The notes: a model not told the origin generated them from the sequence alone. A DNA stretch of 64,000 nucleotides from Ottowia beijingensis (GCF_013423955.1 NZ_JACCKX010000001.1:3038001-3102000), one strand, 5' to 3'; positions 51,226 through 61,324 are shown, counted from the stretch's first letter. Numbers and translations are program-made.

Positions 51226-52915
51226 TCAGCGCCGGGTGTTGTTGGCCTTGGCCTTGGCGGCGGCTTTCGGCGCCGCCTTGGCGCTGCCGGTCCTGGCCAC
51301 GGGCTTCTTGCCGGCGGCGGGCTGCGCGCGTGCGGGGCTGCCTTCTTGTGGGCGCGGCGGTCGGCGCTGTCGCGGCCCTTGGCGGCGCGGGTGCTGCCGG
51401 CCTTGCCCTTGGGTGCCTGTTCGGCGCGCGCGTTGCCGCGCGCCGACGAGCGCGCAGCGCGGCTTTCGCCGCGCTCGCTGCGTGCCGTTTCGGCGTTGTC
51501 GCGGGCCGCGGCGGCGCTGGCGCGCACCGGCAGGTACAGCACCACGGCCTGGCCGCGCTTCAGGCCGGCGCGCGCGCCCATCTTGTTCCAGCCGGCCACG
51601 GTGGCGGCGGGCAGGTCGTAGCGCGCGGCGATGGTGGCGATGGAATCGCCCCGGCGCGCGCGCTGGTGCGGCGCAGCACGATCTCGGGCGTGTAGGCCAG
51701 GCGCGCGTTGTTCACCACATGCTCGGCCACGGCGCCGGCGCCCTGGCCGTTGCGGCGCACCAGCACGGTGGAGCCGCTCTTGATCACCATGCCGCGCGGG
51801 ATGTTGTTCATCTCGCGGAAGTCGTCCTCGTTCATGCCGAAGCGGCTGGCGACCTCGCGCGAGGGCAGGTTGGACGGCGCCACCCAGGCCGTCCACGAGG
51901 CCAGCGAGCCCGGCGCGGCGGCCGCCAGGTTCTTCTTGAAGATGTCGGCGTTGTTCCACGGCAGCAGGATCTGCGGCGTGCCGGTGGCGAAGATGACCGG
52001 CTTGCGCTGCGACGGGTTGAGCGCGCGGAAGTCCTCCAGTCGCACGTCGGCCAGGCGCGCGGCGGTTTCAACGTCGATGTCGTTCGTGATGTCGACGGTG
52101 TCGAAGAACGGGTGGTTCTCGATCAGCGGCAGCACGCTGCCGAACTGCTGCGGGCTGGCGATGATGTTCTTCACCGCCTGCAGCTTGGGCACGTAGTTGC
52201 GTGTCTCGGCGGGCATGTTCAGGTCGTTGTAGCCGGTGCCCAGGCCGGCGGCCTGGTTGCGCTCGATGGCGCGCCGGACGTTGCCCTGGCCCCAGTTGTA
52301 GGCGGCCAGCGCCAGGTGCCAGTCGCCGAACATGTCGTGCAGCTTCTGCAGGTAGTCGAGCGCGGCGCGGGTCGAATCCAGCACGTTGCGCCGGTCGTCG
52401 CGGAAGATGGTCTGGCGCAGCTGGAAGTCGCGCCCCGTGGCCGGCATGAACTGCCACATGCCCGCCGCCTTGGCGCTGCTGACGGCCTGCGGGTTGAACG
52501 CCGATTCGATGTAGGGCAGCAGCGCCAGCTCGGTCGGCATGCCGCGCAGCTCCAGCTCTTCGACGATGTGGAAGATGTACAGGCGCGAGCGGTCGACCAT
52601 GCGCTCGATGTAGTCGGGCCGCGTGCTGTACCACTGCTCGTGGCGCTGCACCAGCTCGCCCTCCAAGTCGGGCATGGCGAAGCCGCGGCGCACGCGGTCC
52701 CACAGGTCGGCCGGTGCCTCGACCGACTGCACGCGGCTGCCCTGCAGCTCGGACACCGTCACCGCCGGCATCTCGCCCGCGCCACGCACCGGGCCGCTGG
52801 TGGTGGCCACGGGCGAGCCGGGTTCGGCGCTGCTGTCGGGGGTTGATCCGGGCGCGGCGCAGCCGGCCACGATGGCGACGCTGGCGGACAGCGCCAGTCC
52901 TTGGTACCACTTCAT
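51226..52915 (-). CDS. mltD: membrane-bound lytic murein transglycosylase D (two apparent frameshifts)
   Basis: ATG 52915 overlaps the gloB stop (ATGA). Bases are missing near 51,650 and 51,330; repaired length about 563 residues. Lipoprotein signal [20 protein letters not shown] with lipobox VAGC, then the SLT domain: [20 protein letters not shown] with the catalytic glutamate, [34 protein letters not shown]-terminal LysM repeats ([40 protein letters not shown]) bind peptidoglycan, followed by a Lys/Ala-rich tail. Cleaves glycan strands to 1,6-anhydro ends at the outer-membrane inner face. Confidence 0.93.
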
Positions 52916-53682
52916 CTGAATTCGTTCTTCCATTCGCGAAGCGCGGCGAACACCGCCACGTCGCCGGTTGCTGAAGGTGTGCGCGCCTGCACCGCCTGGG
53001 TGACGGCGGGTTCGCGGCTGCGCAGGAAAGGATTGATCGCCCGCTCGGTGCCGATGCTGGACGGCAGCGTGGGCTGGCCGGCTTCGCGCAACTGCTGGCA
53101 GTGGCGCTGGTAGTCGGCCAGCACGCGGTTGCCGGGCTCCACCGCGCAGGCAAAGCGCAGGTTGCCGAGCGTGTATTCGTGCGCGCAGCACACCCGCGTG
53201 TCGGCCGGCAGGGCGGCCAGCGTGTCGAGCGAGGCCAGCATCTGCGCCGGCGTGCCCTCGAAGATGCGGCCGCAGCCGCCCGAGAACAGCGTGTCGCCGC
53301 AGAACAGCAGCGGCGCGCCAGCCACGGCGTCGGCAAAGTAGGCGATGTGCCCGGCCGTGTGGCCCGGCACGTCGATGACGCGAAAGCGGATGCCCAGCGC
53401 CTGCACTTCATCGCCACCGTGCAGCGGGGTGAAGGGCTCGGGGATGCGCTCGCGCGCCGGGCCGAACACCTGCGCGCCAGTGGCAGCCCGCAGTTCGGCC
53501 ACGCCGCCGGTGTGATCGCCGTGGTGGTGCGTGACTAGAATGCTGGCCAGTTGCAGCCCCCGCTGGTCGAGCGCCGCGCGCACCGGCGCGGCATCCCCAG
53601 GGTCCACCACCAAGGCTTGCTGGCCGTCGTGCAACAACCAGAAGTAGTTGTCGTCGAAGGCGGGCAGTGCGATCAAATCCAT
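52912..53682 (-). CDS. gloB: hydroxyacylglutathione hydrolase (glyoxalase II)
   Basis: 256 residues from ATG 53682. [20 protein letters not shown] at the start, binuclear metal motif [11 protein letters not shown] (about residues 50-60), further metal ligands in [11 protein letters not shown] and [18 protein letters not shown], glutathione-site [13 protein letters not shown]. Hydrolyses S-lactoylglutathione to lactate and glutathione. Coupled to mltD. Confidence 0.96.
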   Translation of the reverse strand: MDLIALPAFDDNYFWLLHDGQQALVVDPGDAAPVRAALDQRGLQLASILVTHHHGDHTGGVAELRAATGAQVFGPARERIPEPFTPLHGGDEVQALGIRFRVIDVPGHTAGHIAYFADAVAGAPLLFCGDTLFSGGCGRIFEGTPAQMLASLDTLAALPADTRVCCAHEYTLGNLRFACAVEPGNRVLADYQRHCQQLREAGQPTLPSSIGTERAINPFLRSREPAVTQAVQARTPSATGDVAVFAALREWKNEFR

Positions 53683-53904
53683 GAGCAAGGGATTATAAAA
53701 ACCAATGCCACTGCCCCGGCCTGTGCAACCCATCTTTACATCGTTGTCGCTCCAGGCGATGCGCTGGTCGGTGCGCCGGCAACGGGGCTGCGCAGCAAGC
53801 CCCTCCGATGGCCGCGGCGCAGGCCACGCCGGAACGCCGTGGCCGGGGTCCCCGGCCGCCGGCGTTGTCCCCCTCGGGGAAGCCGCGCCAGCGGCACAGG
53901 GGGC
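53683..53904. other. divergent gloB / methyltransferase promoter region
   Basis: 222 bases without a gene. GC-rich, with GGGGTCCCCGGCCGCCGGCG-type palindromic sequence and CCCTCGGGGAAGCCGC near 53,871. Nothing specific recognised. Confidence 0.3.
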
Positions 53905-54708
53905 ATGGTCCTTCATGAGTGGTTCCAGACCCCGCCCGGCCAGTACTTGCTGGACTGGGAGCGCGCGCAGTTCGACGCCGCGCTGGTGGACGTGTTCGGC
54001 TACCACGCGCTGCAGATCGGCCTGCCCGACATTGACGCGCTGGCCGCCAACCGCATGCCGCACCGCTGGCTGGCGCTGACCACGCCGCCGACCGGCCCGG
54101 CGCCCGCCGCTGCGCCGCCGCCGCCCGACGGCGGCGAGCCCCGCCGCATCGCCCTGGTCACCGACAGCGCCGCGCTGCCCTTTGCCGAAGCCAGCCTCGA
54201 CCTGGTGGTGCTGCCGCACACGCTGGAGCTGAGCCCCGACCCGCACGCCACGCTGCGCGAGGTGCAGCGCGTGCTGGTGCACGAGGGCAAGGTGGCCATT
54301 GCGGGCCTCAACCCCGCCAGCCTGTGGGGCCTGCGCCAGTACCGCGCGCACCTGTACCGCAGCATGGGCGGCGGCCGCCTGTACCTGCCCGACGCGGGCC
54401 AGTTCATCGGCCACTGGCGCCTGCGCGACTGGCTGCGGCTGCTGGATTTCGAGCTGGAAGGCGTCAGCTTCGGCTGCTGGCGGCCGGCGGTGCGCAGCGC
54501 CCGCAGCCTGGCGCGCTTTGCCTGGATGGACGGGCTGGGCCAGCGCTGGTGGCCGGTCTTCGGCGCCGGCTACTTCATGGTGGCCGTCAAGCGCAGCCAC
54601 GGCCCCAAGCTGGTGGGCGCGCACTGGAAGGCCGCGCCGGTAGCCGCGGGTGCTCCTGTATCAATAGCTAACCGCGCCCGCCGTGCGGCCGCGAAACCGA
54701 AAAAGACC
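53905..54708 (+). CDS. class I SAM-dependent methyltransferase (reads into rnhA without a stop)
   Basis: From ATG 53905: [20 protein letters not shown], the typical start of a proteobacterial family often found beside gloB and rnhA. The SAM-binding part is atypical in motif I but has [40 protein letters not shown] and [20 protein letters not shown]. Product about 255-268 residues. No stop precedes the RNase HI start: the frame runs through ASIANR-like codons supplied by a dispersed-repeat fragment (CTGTATCAATAGCTAACCGC near 54,656) in which stops exist in the two other frames. So it is either a real fusion or another missing base. Confidence 0.75.
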
Positions 54709-55149
54709 TTGAATCGCATTGAGATGTTCACCGACGGCGCCTGCAAGGGCAACCCCGGCCCCGGCGGCTGGGGCGTGCTGCTGCGCCACGGCACCACCGA
54801 GAAGGAACTGTTCGGCGGCGAGCCGCTGACCACCAACAATCGCATGGAGCTGACCGCCGTCATCGAGGGCCTGCAGGCGCTCAAGCGCCCGTGCGAGGTC
54901 GACCTGTACCTGGACAGCCAGTACGTGCGTCAGGGCATCACCGAATGGATTGCCGGCTGGAAGGCCAAGGGCTGGCGCACGGCAGCCAAGCAGCCGGTGA
55001 AGAACGTCGACCTGTGGCAGAAGCTGGATGCGCTGGTGAGCGGCGGGCCGCACCGCATCCACTGGCACTGGGTGCGCGGCCACGCGGGGCACGAGGGCAA
55101 CGAGCGTGCAGACGAGTTGGCCAACCGCGGCGTGCCGGCGCTGCGCTGA
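54709..55149 (+). CDS. rnhA: ribonuclease HI
   Basis: 146 residues from TTG 54709, which fits the family start ([20 protein letters not shown]). Active-site carboxylates: D in [12 protein letters not shown] in [14 protein letters not shown] in [13 protein letters not shown] and D in [11 protein letters not shown]. Degrades RNA in RNA-DNA hybrids. The frame is continuous with the upstream methyltransferase, so a bifunctional protein is formally possible. Confidence 0.93.
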   Translation: MNRIEMFTDGACKGNPGPGGWGVLLRHGTTEKELFGGEPLTTNNRMELTAVIEGLQALKRPCEVDLYLDSQYVRQGITEWIAGWKAKGWRTAAKQPVKNVDLWQKLDALVSGGPHRIHWHWVRGHAGHEGNERADELANRGVPALR

Positions 55150-55190
55150 TCGTGAACCTGCCGGATGGGCCGGCAGTCTCAGCCAGCGTT

Positions 55191-55265
55191 GTAGGAGCGG
55201 GCTTGCCCGCGATGGGGCGCCTCGTCGCTGCGAACGCTTGATCGCGGGCAAGCCCGCTCCCACAC
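55191..55265. repeat. REP pair (REPIN) after rnhA
   Basis: GTAGGAGCGGGCTTGCCCGC and inverted GCGGGCAAGCCCGCTCCCAC, flanked by GGCAGTCTCAGCCAGC and CATCCGAGACTTTTGGATG, the same wider symmetry as at 48,970. Confidence 0.9.
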
Positions 55266-55307
55266 AGCGGGTGCGACCCGCGCTTCATCCGAGACTTTTG
55301 GATGAAC

Positions 55308-55404
55308 AAGAAAAATGATAGCTGCTTGCGCCTTATATCAAATGATTTCAGATAGATTCACATCTGAAATCCAATCAGAACGTGCGCAAGCAGCTCCTTT
55401 TATT
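55308..55404. repeat. palindromic dispersed repeat (AGCTGCTTGCGC family), copy after rnhA
   Basis: Outer arms AGCTGCTTGCGC (55,320-55,331) and GCGCAAGCAGCT (55,384-55,395); inner arms GATTTCAGAT and ATCTGAAATC. Same plan as 30,322-30,418. Confidence 0.88.
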
Positions 55405-55538
55405 GAAGTGAACCCGCCCGATCCCGCACGCCGGCGGTGCCGTTCCACGGGTCTTTGCCAACAGCGCAAACCGCTGGGCGATGCTACATTTTGAGATGGT
55501 CGGCGCCGCCGTGGCGCCACAGCAGTTCTGACCTCGTT

Positions 55539-56789
55539 TTGAAGCGCTCCACCACCCTCATCGCCGTCGTTGCCCTGGCCGGTGCCCTTGGCGCTGCCTG
55601 GTGGTTTCAACGCCCGTCCGCTGCACCGCAGGCGCCACCGGCGCCGGCCCGCGCCGGCGGCCCCGGCGCGCCGGGCGGCGGCGCGGGCGCACCGGTGGTG
55701 GAGAGCACGCTGGCGCGCCTGCAGCCGCTGAGCGAGCAGATCGAAGCCGTCGGCTCGCTGCGCTCGCGCCAGGGCACCATGGTGCGGGCCGAGGTGGGTG
55801 GGCGTGTCACGCAGATCAACTTCCGCGACGGCCAGCGCATTCGCCGCGGCCAGCTGCTGGTGCAGCTCGACGACCGGCTGCAGCGCGCGCAGGTGCAGCA
55901 GGCGCAGGCCGAGCTGTCCATCGCCCAGGCCAACCACAAGCGCAACAGCGAGCTGGTGGCGCAGGGCTTCATCAGCCAGCGCGGCGTGGATGAAAGCGCT
56001 GCCGCCGTGCAGGTGGCCCAGGCCAGGGCCGAGCTGGCCCGCGCCACCGCCGCGCGCCTGCGGGTGCTGGCGCCGTTCGACGGCGTGGCGGGGCTGCGCA
56101 ACATCAGCGTGGGCGACTACCTCAAGGAAGGCTCGGACATCGTCAACCTGGAAGACATGGCCGCCATGTACGTCGACTTCCGCCTGCCCGAACGCCTGCA
56201 GGCGCGCGTGCGGCCGGGCCAGTCGGCGCGCGTGCAGGTCGAGGCGCTGCCCGACCGCGCCTTCGCCGCCGTGGTGCAGGCGGTCGATCCGCAGATCGAC
56301 GCCGACGGCCGCAGCCTCAATGTGCGCGGCTGCATCGACAACCGGCTGCTGCAGCTGCGCCCCGGCATGTTTGCGCGCGTCAACACGCGCCTGGGCGACG
56401 ACCGGCCCGCGCTGATGGTGCCCGAGGAGGCCATCGTCTCGCAGGGCGGGCGCCAGAGCGTGATCCGCCTGCTGCGCGCCGAGGGCAAGGACGGCCAGCC
56501 GGGCTGGACCAGCCAGCGCGCGGACGTGCAGACCGGCACCCGGCTGGCGGGGCAGGTGGAGATCGTGCGCGGCCTGGCCGACGGCGACCGCATCGTCACC
56601 GCTGGCCAGCAGCGCATTCAGCGCGATGGCGCGCCGGTGCGCCTGGCCGAGCCGCCCGCCAACGGCGCGCCCGATGGCGCGGCGCCGGCCGCCAGCGCGG
56701 CCGCCGCGGCACAGCCGGCCGTGGCCGCGCTGCCCTGGGCCGAAACGGCGGCCGGCCCCGGCCCGTGCGGCGCCGTCGCCGCGCGCTGA
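55539..56789 (+). CDS. RND efflux periplasmic adaptor (membrane fusion protein)
   Basis: 416 residues from TTG 55539 (KRSTTLIAVVALAGALGAAW as membrane anchor or signal). Barrel-sandwich hybrid halves: QGTMVRAEVGGRVTQINFRD and VLAPFDGVAGLRNISVGDYL, separated by a helical hairpin (VQQAQAELSIAQANHKRNSE). Beta-barrel part RVQVEALPDRAFAAVVQAVD. C-terminal Ala/Pro-rich tail. Couples the permease encoded 12 bases downstream to an outer-membrane channel encoded elsewhere. No regulator adjacent. Confidence 0.93.
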   Translation: MKRSTTLIAVVALAGALGAAWWFQRPSAAPQAPPAPARAGGPGAPGGGAGAPVVESTLARLQPLSEQIEAVGSLRSRQGTMVRAEVGGRVTQINFRDGQRIRRGQLLVQLDDRLQRAQVQQAQAELSIAQANHKRNSELVAQGFISQRGVDESAAAVQVAQARAELARATAARLRVLAPFDGVAGLRNISVGDYLKEGSDIVNLEDMAAMYVDFRLPERLQARVRPGQSARVQVEALPDRAFAAVVQAVDPQIDADGRSLNVRGCIDNRLLQLRPGMFARVNTRLGDDRPALMVPEEAIVSQGGRQSVIRLLRAEGKDGQPGWTSQRADVQTGTRLAGQVEIVRGLADGDRIVTAGQQRIQRDGAPVRLAEPPANGAPDGAAPAASAAAAAQPAVAALPWAETAAGPGPCGAVAAR

Positions 56790-56801
56790 CCGGCACCCGC
56801 C

Positions 56802-59800
56802 ATGCAGCTGGCCGAAGTCTCCATCCGCCGCCCGGTGTTCGCCACCGTGCTGTCGCTGCTGATTCTGCTGATCGGCGCGGTGAGCTACACGCGGCTGGCG
56901 GTGCGCGAATACCCCAAGATCGACGAGCCGGTGGTGACGGTGCGCGTGCACTACGGCGGCGCCTCGGCCGAGGTGATCGAGACGCAGGTCACCAAGCCGC
57001 TGGAGGATTCGATCGCCGGCATCGACGCGGTGGACGTGCTGACCTCCATCAGCCGCCCCGAGGATTCGCAGATCAGCGTGCGCTTCCGGCTCGAGAAGGA
57101 TGCCGACACCGCCGCCGCCGAGGTGCGCGACCGCGTCTCGCGCGTGCGCAACCGGCTGCCGCAGGCCATCGACGAGCCGGTCATCGCCAAGGTCGAGGCG
57201 GATGCATTTCCGGTCATCTGGCTGGCGTTTTCCAGCGACACGCGCTCGCGGCTGGAGATCAACGACCTGGTCAACCGCATCGTCAAGGCGCGCCTGCAGA
57301 CGGTGACCGGCGTGGCCGATGTGCGCATCTTCGGCGAGCGCAAGTTCGCCATGCGCGTGTGGCTCGACGCCGACAAACTGGCCGCCTTCCGCCTGACCAC
57401 GCAGGACGTGGAAGACGCCATCCGGCGCCAGAACCTTGAGCTGCCGGCCGGCCGCATCGAATCGCAGCAGCGCGAGTTCTCGGTCGTCTCGCAGACCGAC
57501 CTGACGACGCCGGCGCAGTTCAGCGACGTGGTGGTGAAGACGGTGAACGGTTTTCCGGTGCGCATCCGTGACGTCGGCCGGGTGGAGGAGGGCGCCGCCG
57601 ACGAGCGCAGCGCGGTGCGGCTGAACGGCCGCTCGGCCATCTCGGCCGGCGTGATCCGCCAGACCACGGCCAACCCGCTGGAGCTGTCGAAGGGCGTGCG
57701 CGCCATGCTGCCGCGCCTGCAGGAGGATTTGCCGCCCGACGTGAAGATCGACATCGCCAACGACAACTCGGTGTTCATCGACCGCGCGGTGAAAAGCGTC
57801 TACACCACCATTGCCGAGGCGGTGGCGCTGGTGGCGCTGGTGATCTTCGTGTTCCTGCGCACGGTGCGCGCGTCCATCATTCCCATCGTCACCATCCCGG
57901 TCAGCCTGATCGGCTCGTTTGCGCTGATGCAGTTGGCGGGCTTCTCGATCAACACGTTGACGCTGCTGGCGCTGGTGCTGGCCATCGGCCTGGTGGTGGA
58001 CGACGCCATCGTGATGCTGGAGAACATCTACCGCCACATCGAGGAGGGCATGGCGCCGTTTGCCGCCGCCATCCACGGTGCGCGCGAGATCGGCTTTGCC
58101 ATCGTCGCCATGACGCTCACGTTGGCGGCGGTGTATGCGCCGCTGGCCTTCACGCCCGGGCGCACGGGGCGGCTGTTCGTCGAATTCGCACTGGCGCTGG
58201 CCGGCGCCGTGGTGGTGTCGGGCTTCGTGGCGCTCACGCTGTCACCCATGATGTGTTCGCTGCTGCTCAGGCACAACCCCAAGCCCAACTGGTTCGACCG
58301 CAGCATGGAGCGCTGGCTCACCGCGTTGGCCAACGGCTACGGCCGCCTGCTGCGCCGCGTGCTGACGGGCTGGCGCTGGCTGGTGGTGGGGGTGATGGCG
58401 GCCTGTGCGGTGGGCATCGCGCTGATCTACCCCAACATGCGGCAGGAGCTGTCGCCGCTGGAAGACCGCGGCGTGATCCTGGCCAACGTCAACGCGCCCG
58501 ATGGCGCCACGCTGGAGTTCACCGACCGCTACGCGCGCCGGCTGGAGGAGATCGGCCAGCAATACCCCGAGTTCGACCGCATCTTCGCCAACATCGGCAA
58601 CCCCACCGTGTCGCAGGGCAGCGTGGTGTACCGCGCGGTGGACTGGAGCGAGCGCAGCCGCTCCACGCTCGACATCGCGCGCGAGCTGCAGCCCAAGTTC
58701 AACCAGCTGGCGGGCATCAACGCCTTTCCGGTCACGCCGCCCTCGCTGGGGCAGGGCTTTCGCGAGCGGCCGGTCAACTTCGTGGTGCAGACTTCCGACA
58801 GCTACGAGAACCTCAACCGCGTGATGCGCCAGCTGATGGACGAGGTGGCGAAGAACCCCGGCTTCGTGGCACCCGACGTGGACTTGCGGCTGTCGAAACC
58901 GGAGCTGCGCATCGAGGTCGACCGCGAGCGCGCCGCCGACCTGGGCGTCAGCGTTGATGCCGTGGCGCGTGCCATCGAGACCATGCTGGGCGGCCGCCAG
59001 GTCACGCGCTACAAGCGCGATGCCGAGCAGTACGACGTCATCGTGCAGACTGCCGCCAGCGGCCGCAGCACGCCGGAGGACATCGACCGCATCCAGCTGC
59101 GCGCGCGCGGCGACGTGATGGTGCCGCTGTCGGCGCTGGTGAAGGTGCACGAAAGCGTGTCGCCGCGCGAGCTGAACCACTTCGGCCAGCGCCGCTCGGC
59201 CACGCTCACCAGCAATCTGGCGCCCGACTATTCGCTGGGCGAGGCGCTGGCCTTCCTCGACACCACGGCGGGCCAGGTGCTGAAGCCGGGCTACACCACC
59301 GACCTGAACGGCATCTCGCGCGAGTTCCGCAGTTCGCAGGGCGCGCTGGTCATCGTGTTCGTGCTGGCGCTGCTGTTCATCTTCCTGGTGCTGGCGGCAC
59401 AGTTCGAGAGCTTCGTCGATCCGCTCATCATCATGTTCTCGGTGCCGCTGTCGATGATCGGCGCGCTGCTGGCGTTGCGGGCCACGGGCGGCTCGATCAA
59501 CGTGTATTCACAGATCGGGCTGATCACACTGGTGGGGCTGGTGACCAAGCACGGCATCCTGATCGTCGAATTCACCAACCAGCTGCGCCAGCGTGGCGAG
59601 CCGATGCTGGAGGCCTTGATCCACGCCAGCGCCCAGCGCCTGCGCCCCATCCTCATGACCACGGGCGCCATGGTGCTGGGCGCGGTGCCGCTGGCGCTGG
59701 CCACCGGCGCGGGGGCTGAAAGCCGCCGCCAGATCGGCTGGGTGATCGTGGGCGGCATGAGCATCGGCACGCTGCTGACGATCTTCGTGGTGCCGACCAT

Positions 59801-59888
59801 GTACGCACTGCTGGCGCGCCAGCGCGTGCCCGGCGCCAGGACCACCCCGGTCGAGTCGCCACACGCCGAGCCGGCGCACGGCGGCTGA
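56802..59888 (+). CDS. RND efflux permease, HAE1/AcrB-like
   Basis: 1,028 residues from ATG 56802. MQLAEVSIRRPVFATVLSLL is the first helix; then porter domain PN1 (GGASAEVIETQVTKPLEDSI), TM4 proton-relay region LTLLALVLAIGLVVDDAIVM with the two aspartates, SPMMCSLLLRH, and the second half with VNFVVQTSDSYENLN, VIVFVLALLFIFLVLAAQFE, GLVTKHGILIVEFTNQLRQR. Twelve membrane helices expected. Proton-driven export of hydrophobic compounds. Substrates unknown. The frame is intact for more than 3 kb. Confidence 0.96.
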   Translation: MQLAEVSIRRPVFATVLSLLILLIGAVSYTRLAVREYPKIDEPVVTVRVHYGGASAEVIETQVTKPLEDSIAGIDAVDVLTSISRPEDSQISVRFRLEKDADTAAAEVRDRVSRVRNRLPQAIDEPVIAKVEADAFPVIWLAFSSDTRSRLEINDLVNRIVKARLQTVTGVADVRIFGERKFAMRVWLDADKLAAFRLTTQDVEDAIRRQNLELPAGRIESQQREFSVVSQTDLTTPAQFSDVVVKTVNGFPVRIRDVGRVEEGAADERSAVRLNGRSAISAGVIRQTTANPLELSKGVRAMLPRLQEDLPPDVKIDIANDNSVFIDRAVKSVYTTIAEAVALVALVIFVFLRTVRASIIPIVTIPVSLIGSFALMQLAGFSINTLTLLALVLAIGLVVDDAIVMLENIYRHIEEGMAPFAAAIHGAREIGFAIVAMTLTLAAVYAPLAFTPGRTGRLFVEFALALAGAVVVSGFVALTLSPMMCSLLLRHNPKPNWFDRSMERWLTALANGYGRLLRRVLTGWRWLVVGVMAACAVGIALIYPNMRQELSPLEDRGVILANVNAPDGATLEFTDRYARRLEEIGQQYPEFDRIFANIGNPTVSQGSVVYRAVDWSERSRSTLDIARELQPKFNQLAGINAFPVTPPSLGQGFRERPVNFVVQTSDSYENLNRVMRQLMDEVAKNPGFVAPDVDLRLSKPELRIEVDRERAADLGVSVDAVARAIETMLGGRQVTRYKRDAEQYDVIVQTAASGRSTPEDIDRIQLRARGDVMVPLSALVKVHESVSPRELNHFGQRRSATLTSNLAPDYSLGEALAFLDTTAGQVLKPGYTTDLNGISREFRSSQGALVIVFVLALLFIFLVLAAQFESFVDPLIIMFSVPLSMIGALLALRATGGSINVYSQIGLITLVGLVTKHGILIVEFTNQLRQRGEPMLEALIHASAQRLRPILMTTGAMVLGAVPLALATGAGAESRRQIGWVIVGGMSIGTLLTIFVVPTMYALLARQRVPGARTTPVESPHAEPAHGG

Positions 59889-60093
59889 TGTTGCTTCAAT
59901 AAATATAGCTTCCAGCGCCCGCCAGATGGCGCCTGGAGGCTGATTTGGCCCTCAACCTCTGTGGGAGCGGCCTTGGCCGCGATGGCGGCATCGCCGCCTC
60001 TCGATGGCCTGCTGCCGGTACCTCGGCACCGACGTGTCGAGAGGGAGGCGGGGTATGCTCATCGCCATGTCCCAGCCTGCCGGAGCCCACGCC
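59889..60093. repeat. intergenic repeats after the RND permease
   Basis: Contains a CCAGCGCCCGCCAGATGGCG, CCTGGAGG hairpin (about 59,912-59,939), an AATATAGCTTCC arm related to the dispersed palindromic family, and a single REP arm GTGGGAGCGGCCTTGGCCGC at 59,961. No gene. Confidence 0.5.
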
Positions 60094-60756
60094 ATGAAGT
60101 CCCATCGCCGCCTGTTCCTCTCCGCCGCCGCTGCCACGCTGGCGCTGCCCGCTTGGGCGCGAGACGCCGCACCCACGGCCGGCCCTGCGCTGGACGCGCG
60201 CGTGCAGGCCTTCCTGGACAGCAAGCGCGGCGAGTGGCGGCGGGGCGTGAACCTGTGGAACGTGCCCGAGGGCGGCGCGCGGGTGATGCACGACCTGGTG
60301 GTGCAGCGCGGCCACCGCCGCATCCTGGACATCGGCACCTCTACCGGGCACAGCGCGCTGTGGCTGGCCTGGGCCGCCAGCAAGACGGGCGGGCGCGTGA
60401 CCACCATCGAAATCGACCCCGGCCGCCACGCCGAGGCGCTGCGCAACTTCCGCGAGGCGGGGCTGGACGGCTTCATCGACGCCCGGCTGGGCGATGCGCA
60501 TGAACTGGTGAAGCAGCTGCCGGGGCCGTGGGACTTCGTGTTCCAGGATGCCGACAAGGACTGGTCGCTGAACTACTGGAATGCGCTGAAGGACAAGCTG
60601 AGCCCGCGCGCCTGCTACGCGGTGGACCACGTGATGCACTCGCGCTCGCCGGGCATCCGCGGCTTCGTCGAATCGGCGCAGGGCGACGCGCGCTTCGAGC
60701 ACCGCGTGCACGACATGGGCGGGGGCGACCTGTTCGTGGTGTGCGGCAAGGGCTGA
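60094..60756 (+). CDS. O-methyltransferase-like protein with twin-arginine-type leader
   Basis: 220 residues from ATG 60094, chosen because CGGAG lies 8 bases upstream and a leader follows directly: MKSHRRLFLSAAAATLALPA with an RR-x-F-L motif and an AWA cleavage site. The mature part is a Rossmann methyltransferase: ILDIGTSTGHSALWLAWAAS (motif I), VTTIEIDPGRHAEALRNFRE (motif II), WDFVFQDADKDWSLNYWNAL, AVDHVMHSRSPGIRGF. Resembles the CmoM/COMT-like O-methyltransferases. Export of a SAM-dependent enzyme is unexpected, since SAM is cytoplasmic. An earlier ATG at 60,067 would bury the leader. Confidence 0.85.
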   Translation: MKSHRRLFLSAAAATLALPAWARDAAPTAGPALDARVQAFLDSKRGEWRRGVNLWNVPEGGARVMHDLVVQRGHRRILDIGTSTGHSALWLAWAASKTGGRVTTIEIDPGRHAEALRNFREAGLDGFIDARLGDAHELVKQLPGPWDFVFQDADKDWSLNYWNALKDKLSPRACYAVDHVMHSRSPGIRGFVESAQGDARFEHRVHDMGGGDLFVVCGKG

Positions 60757-60763
60757 GCGCGCC

Positions 60764-61113
60764 TCAGAGCAGCTCGACGCCGAAGCGCCGCATCACCCAC
60801 GCCAGCAGCGCGAAGCACACAACGGTAAGCACCACGCTGCCGGCCAGCGCGCCCCAGAAGCCCCGTGCCGGTGCATCAGCGGGAACAGCGCAAACATGGG
60901 CAGCGTGGCCAGCACGTACCAGAAGGTGTACCAAGCGTGGTTGGTGATGCGCTCGGCGGGCTGCTTCTCGAAGTACAGCCACAGCAGCGTGAGCACGGTG
61001 ACCAGCGGCAGCGCGGCGATCAGGCTGCCGATGCGGTCGCTGCGCTTGGCGACTTCGGAGATGACCACCACCAGCGCGGCGGTGACGAGGTATTTGGTGG
61101 CGATCCAGGCCAT
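60764..61113 (-). CDS. DUF3147-like membrane protein (apparent frameshift)
   Basis: From ATG 61113: MAWIATKYLVTAALVVVISE, then AALPLVTVLTLLWLYFEKQP and FWYVLATLPMFALFPLMHRH. One base is missing in the C4 run at 60,861-60,864, after which GFWGALAGSVVLTVVCFALL and AWVMRRFGVELL finish the protein. Repaired length 116 residues, four hydrophobic segments. DUF3147 proteins are small integral membrane proteins of unknown function. Convergent with the O-methyltransferase gene. Confidence 0.8.
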
Positions 61114-61175
61114 GGCTGCGGTGATCAGGACGCGGAGGCTGCAGTGTCGCACGGTGGCCTGATGGGAACAGACTT

Positions 61176-61250
61176 GTGGGAGCGGGCTGGCCCGCGATGG
61201 GGCGGTGGTGCAGGGCGATGCGCCCATCGCGGGCCAGCCCGCTCCCACAA
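61176..61250. repeat. REP pair (REPIN) upstream of the DUF3147 gene
   Basis: GTGGGAGCGGGCTGGCCCGC and inverted GCGGGCCAGCCCGCTCCCAC. The loop between the arms also has a GATGGGGC / GCGCCCATC symmetry, so the whole element is one long hairpin. Confidence 0.9.
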
Positions 61251-61324
61251 GGCGTTGCTGGCGGGCGTCGCACGGTCGGTGGCACGGCGGTTCTGAGGCG
61301 AAATCGGCTCGCAGCGCCCACCCA

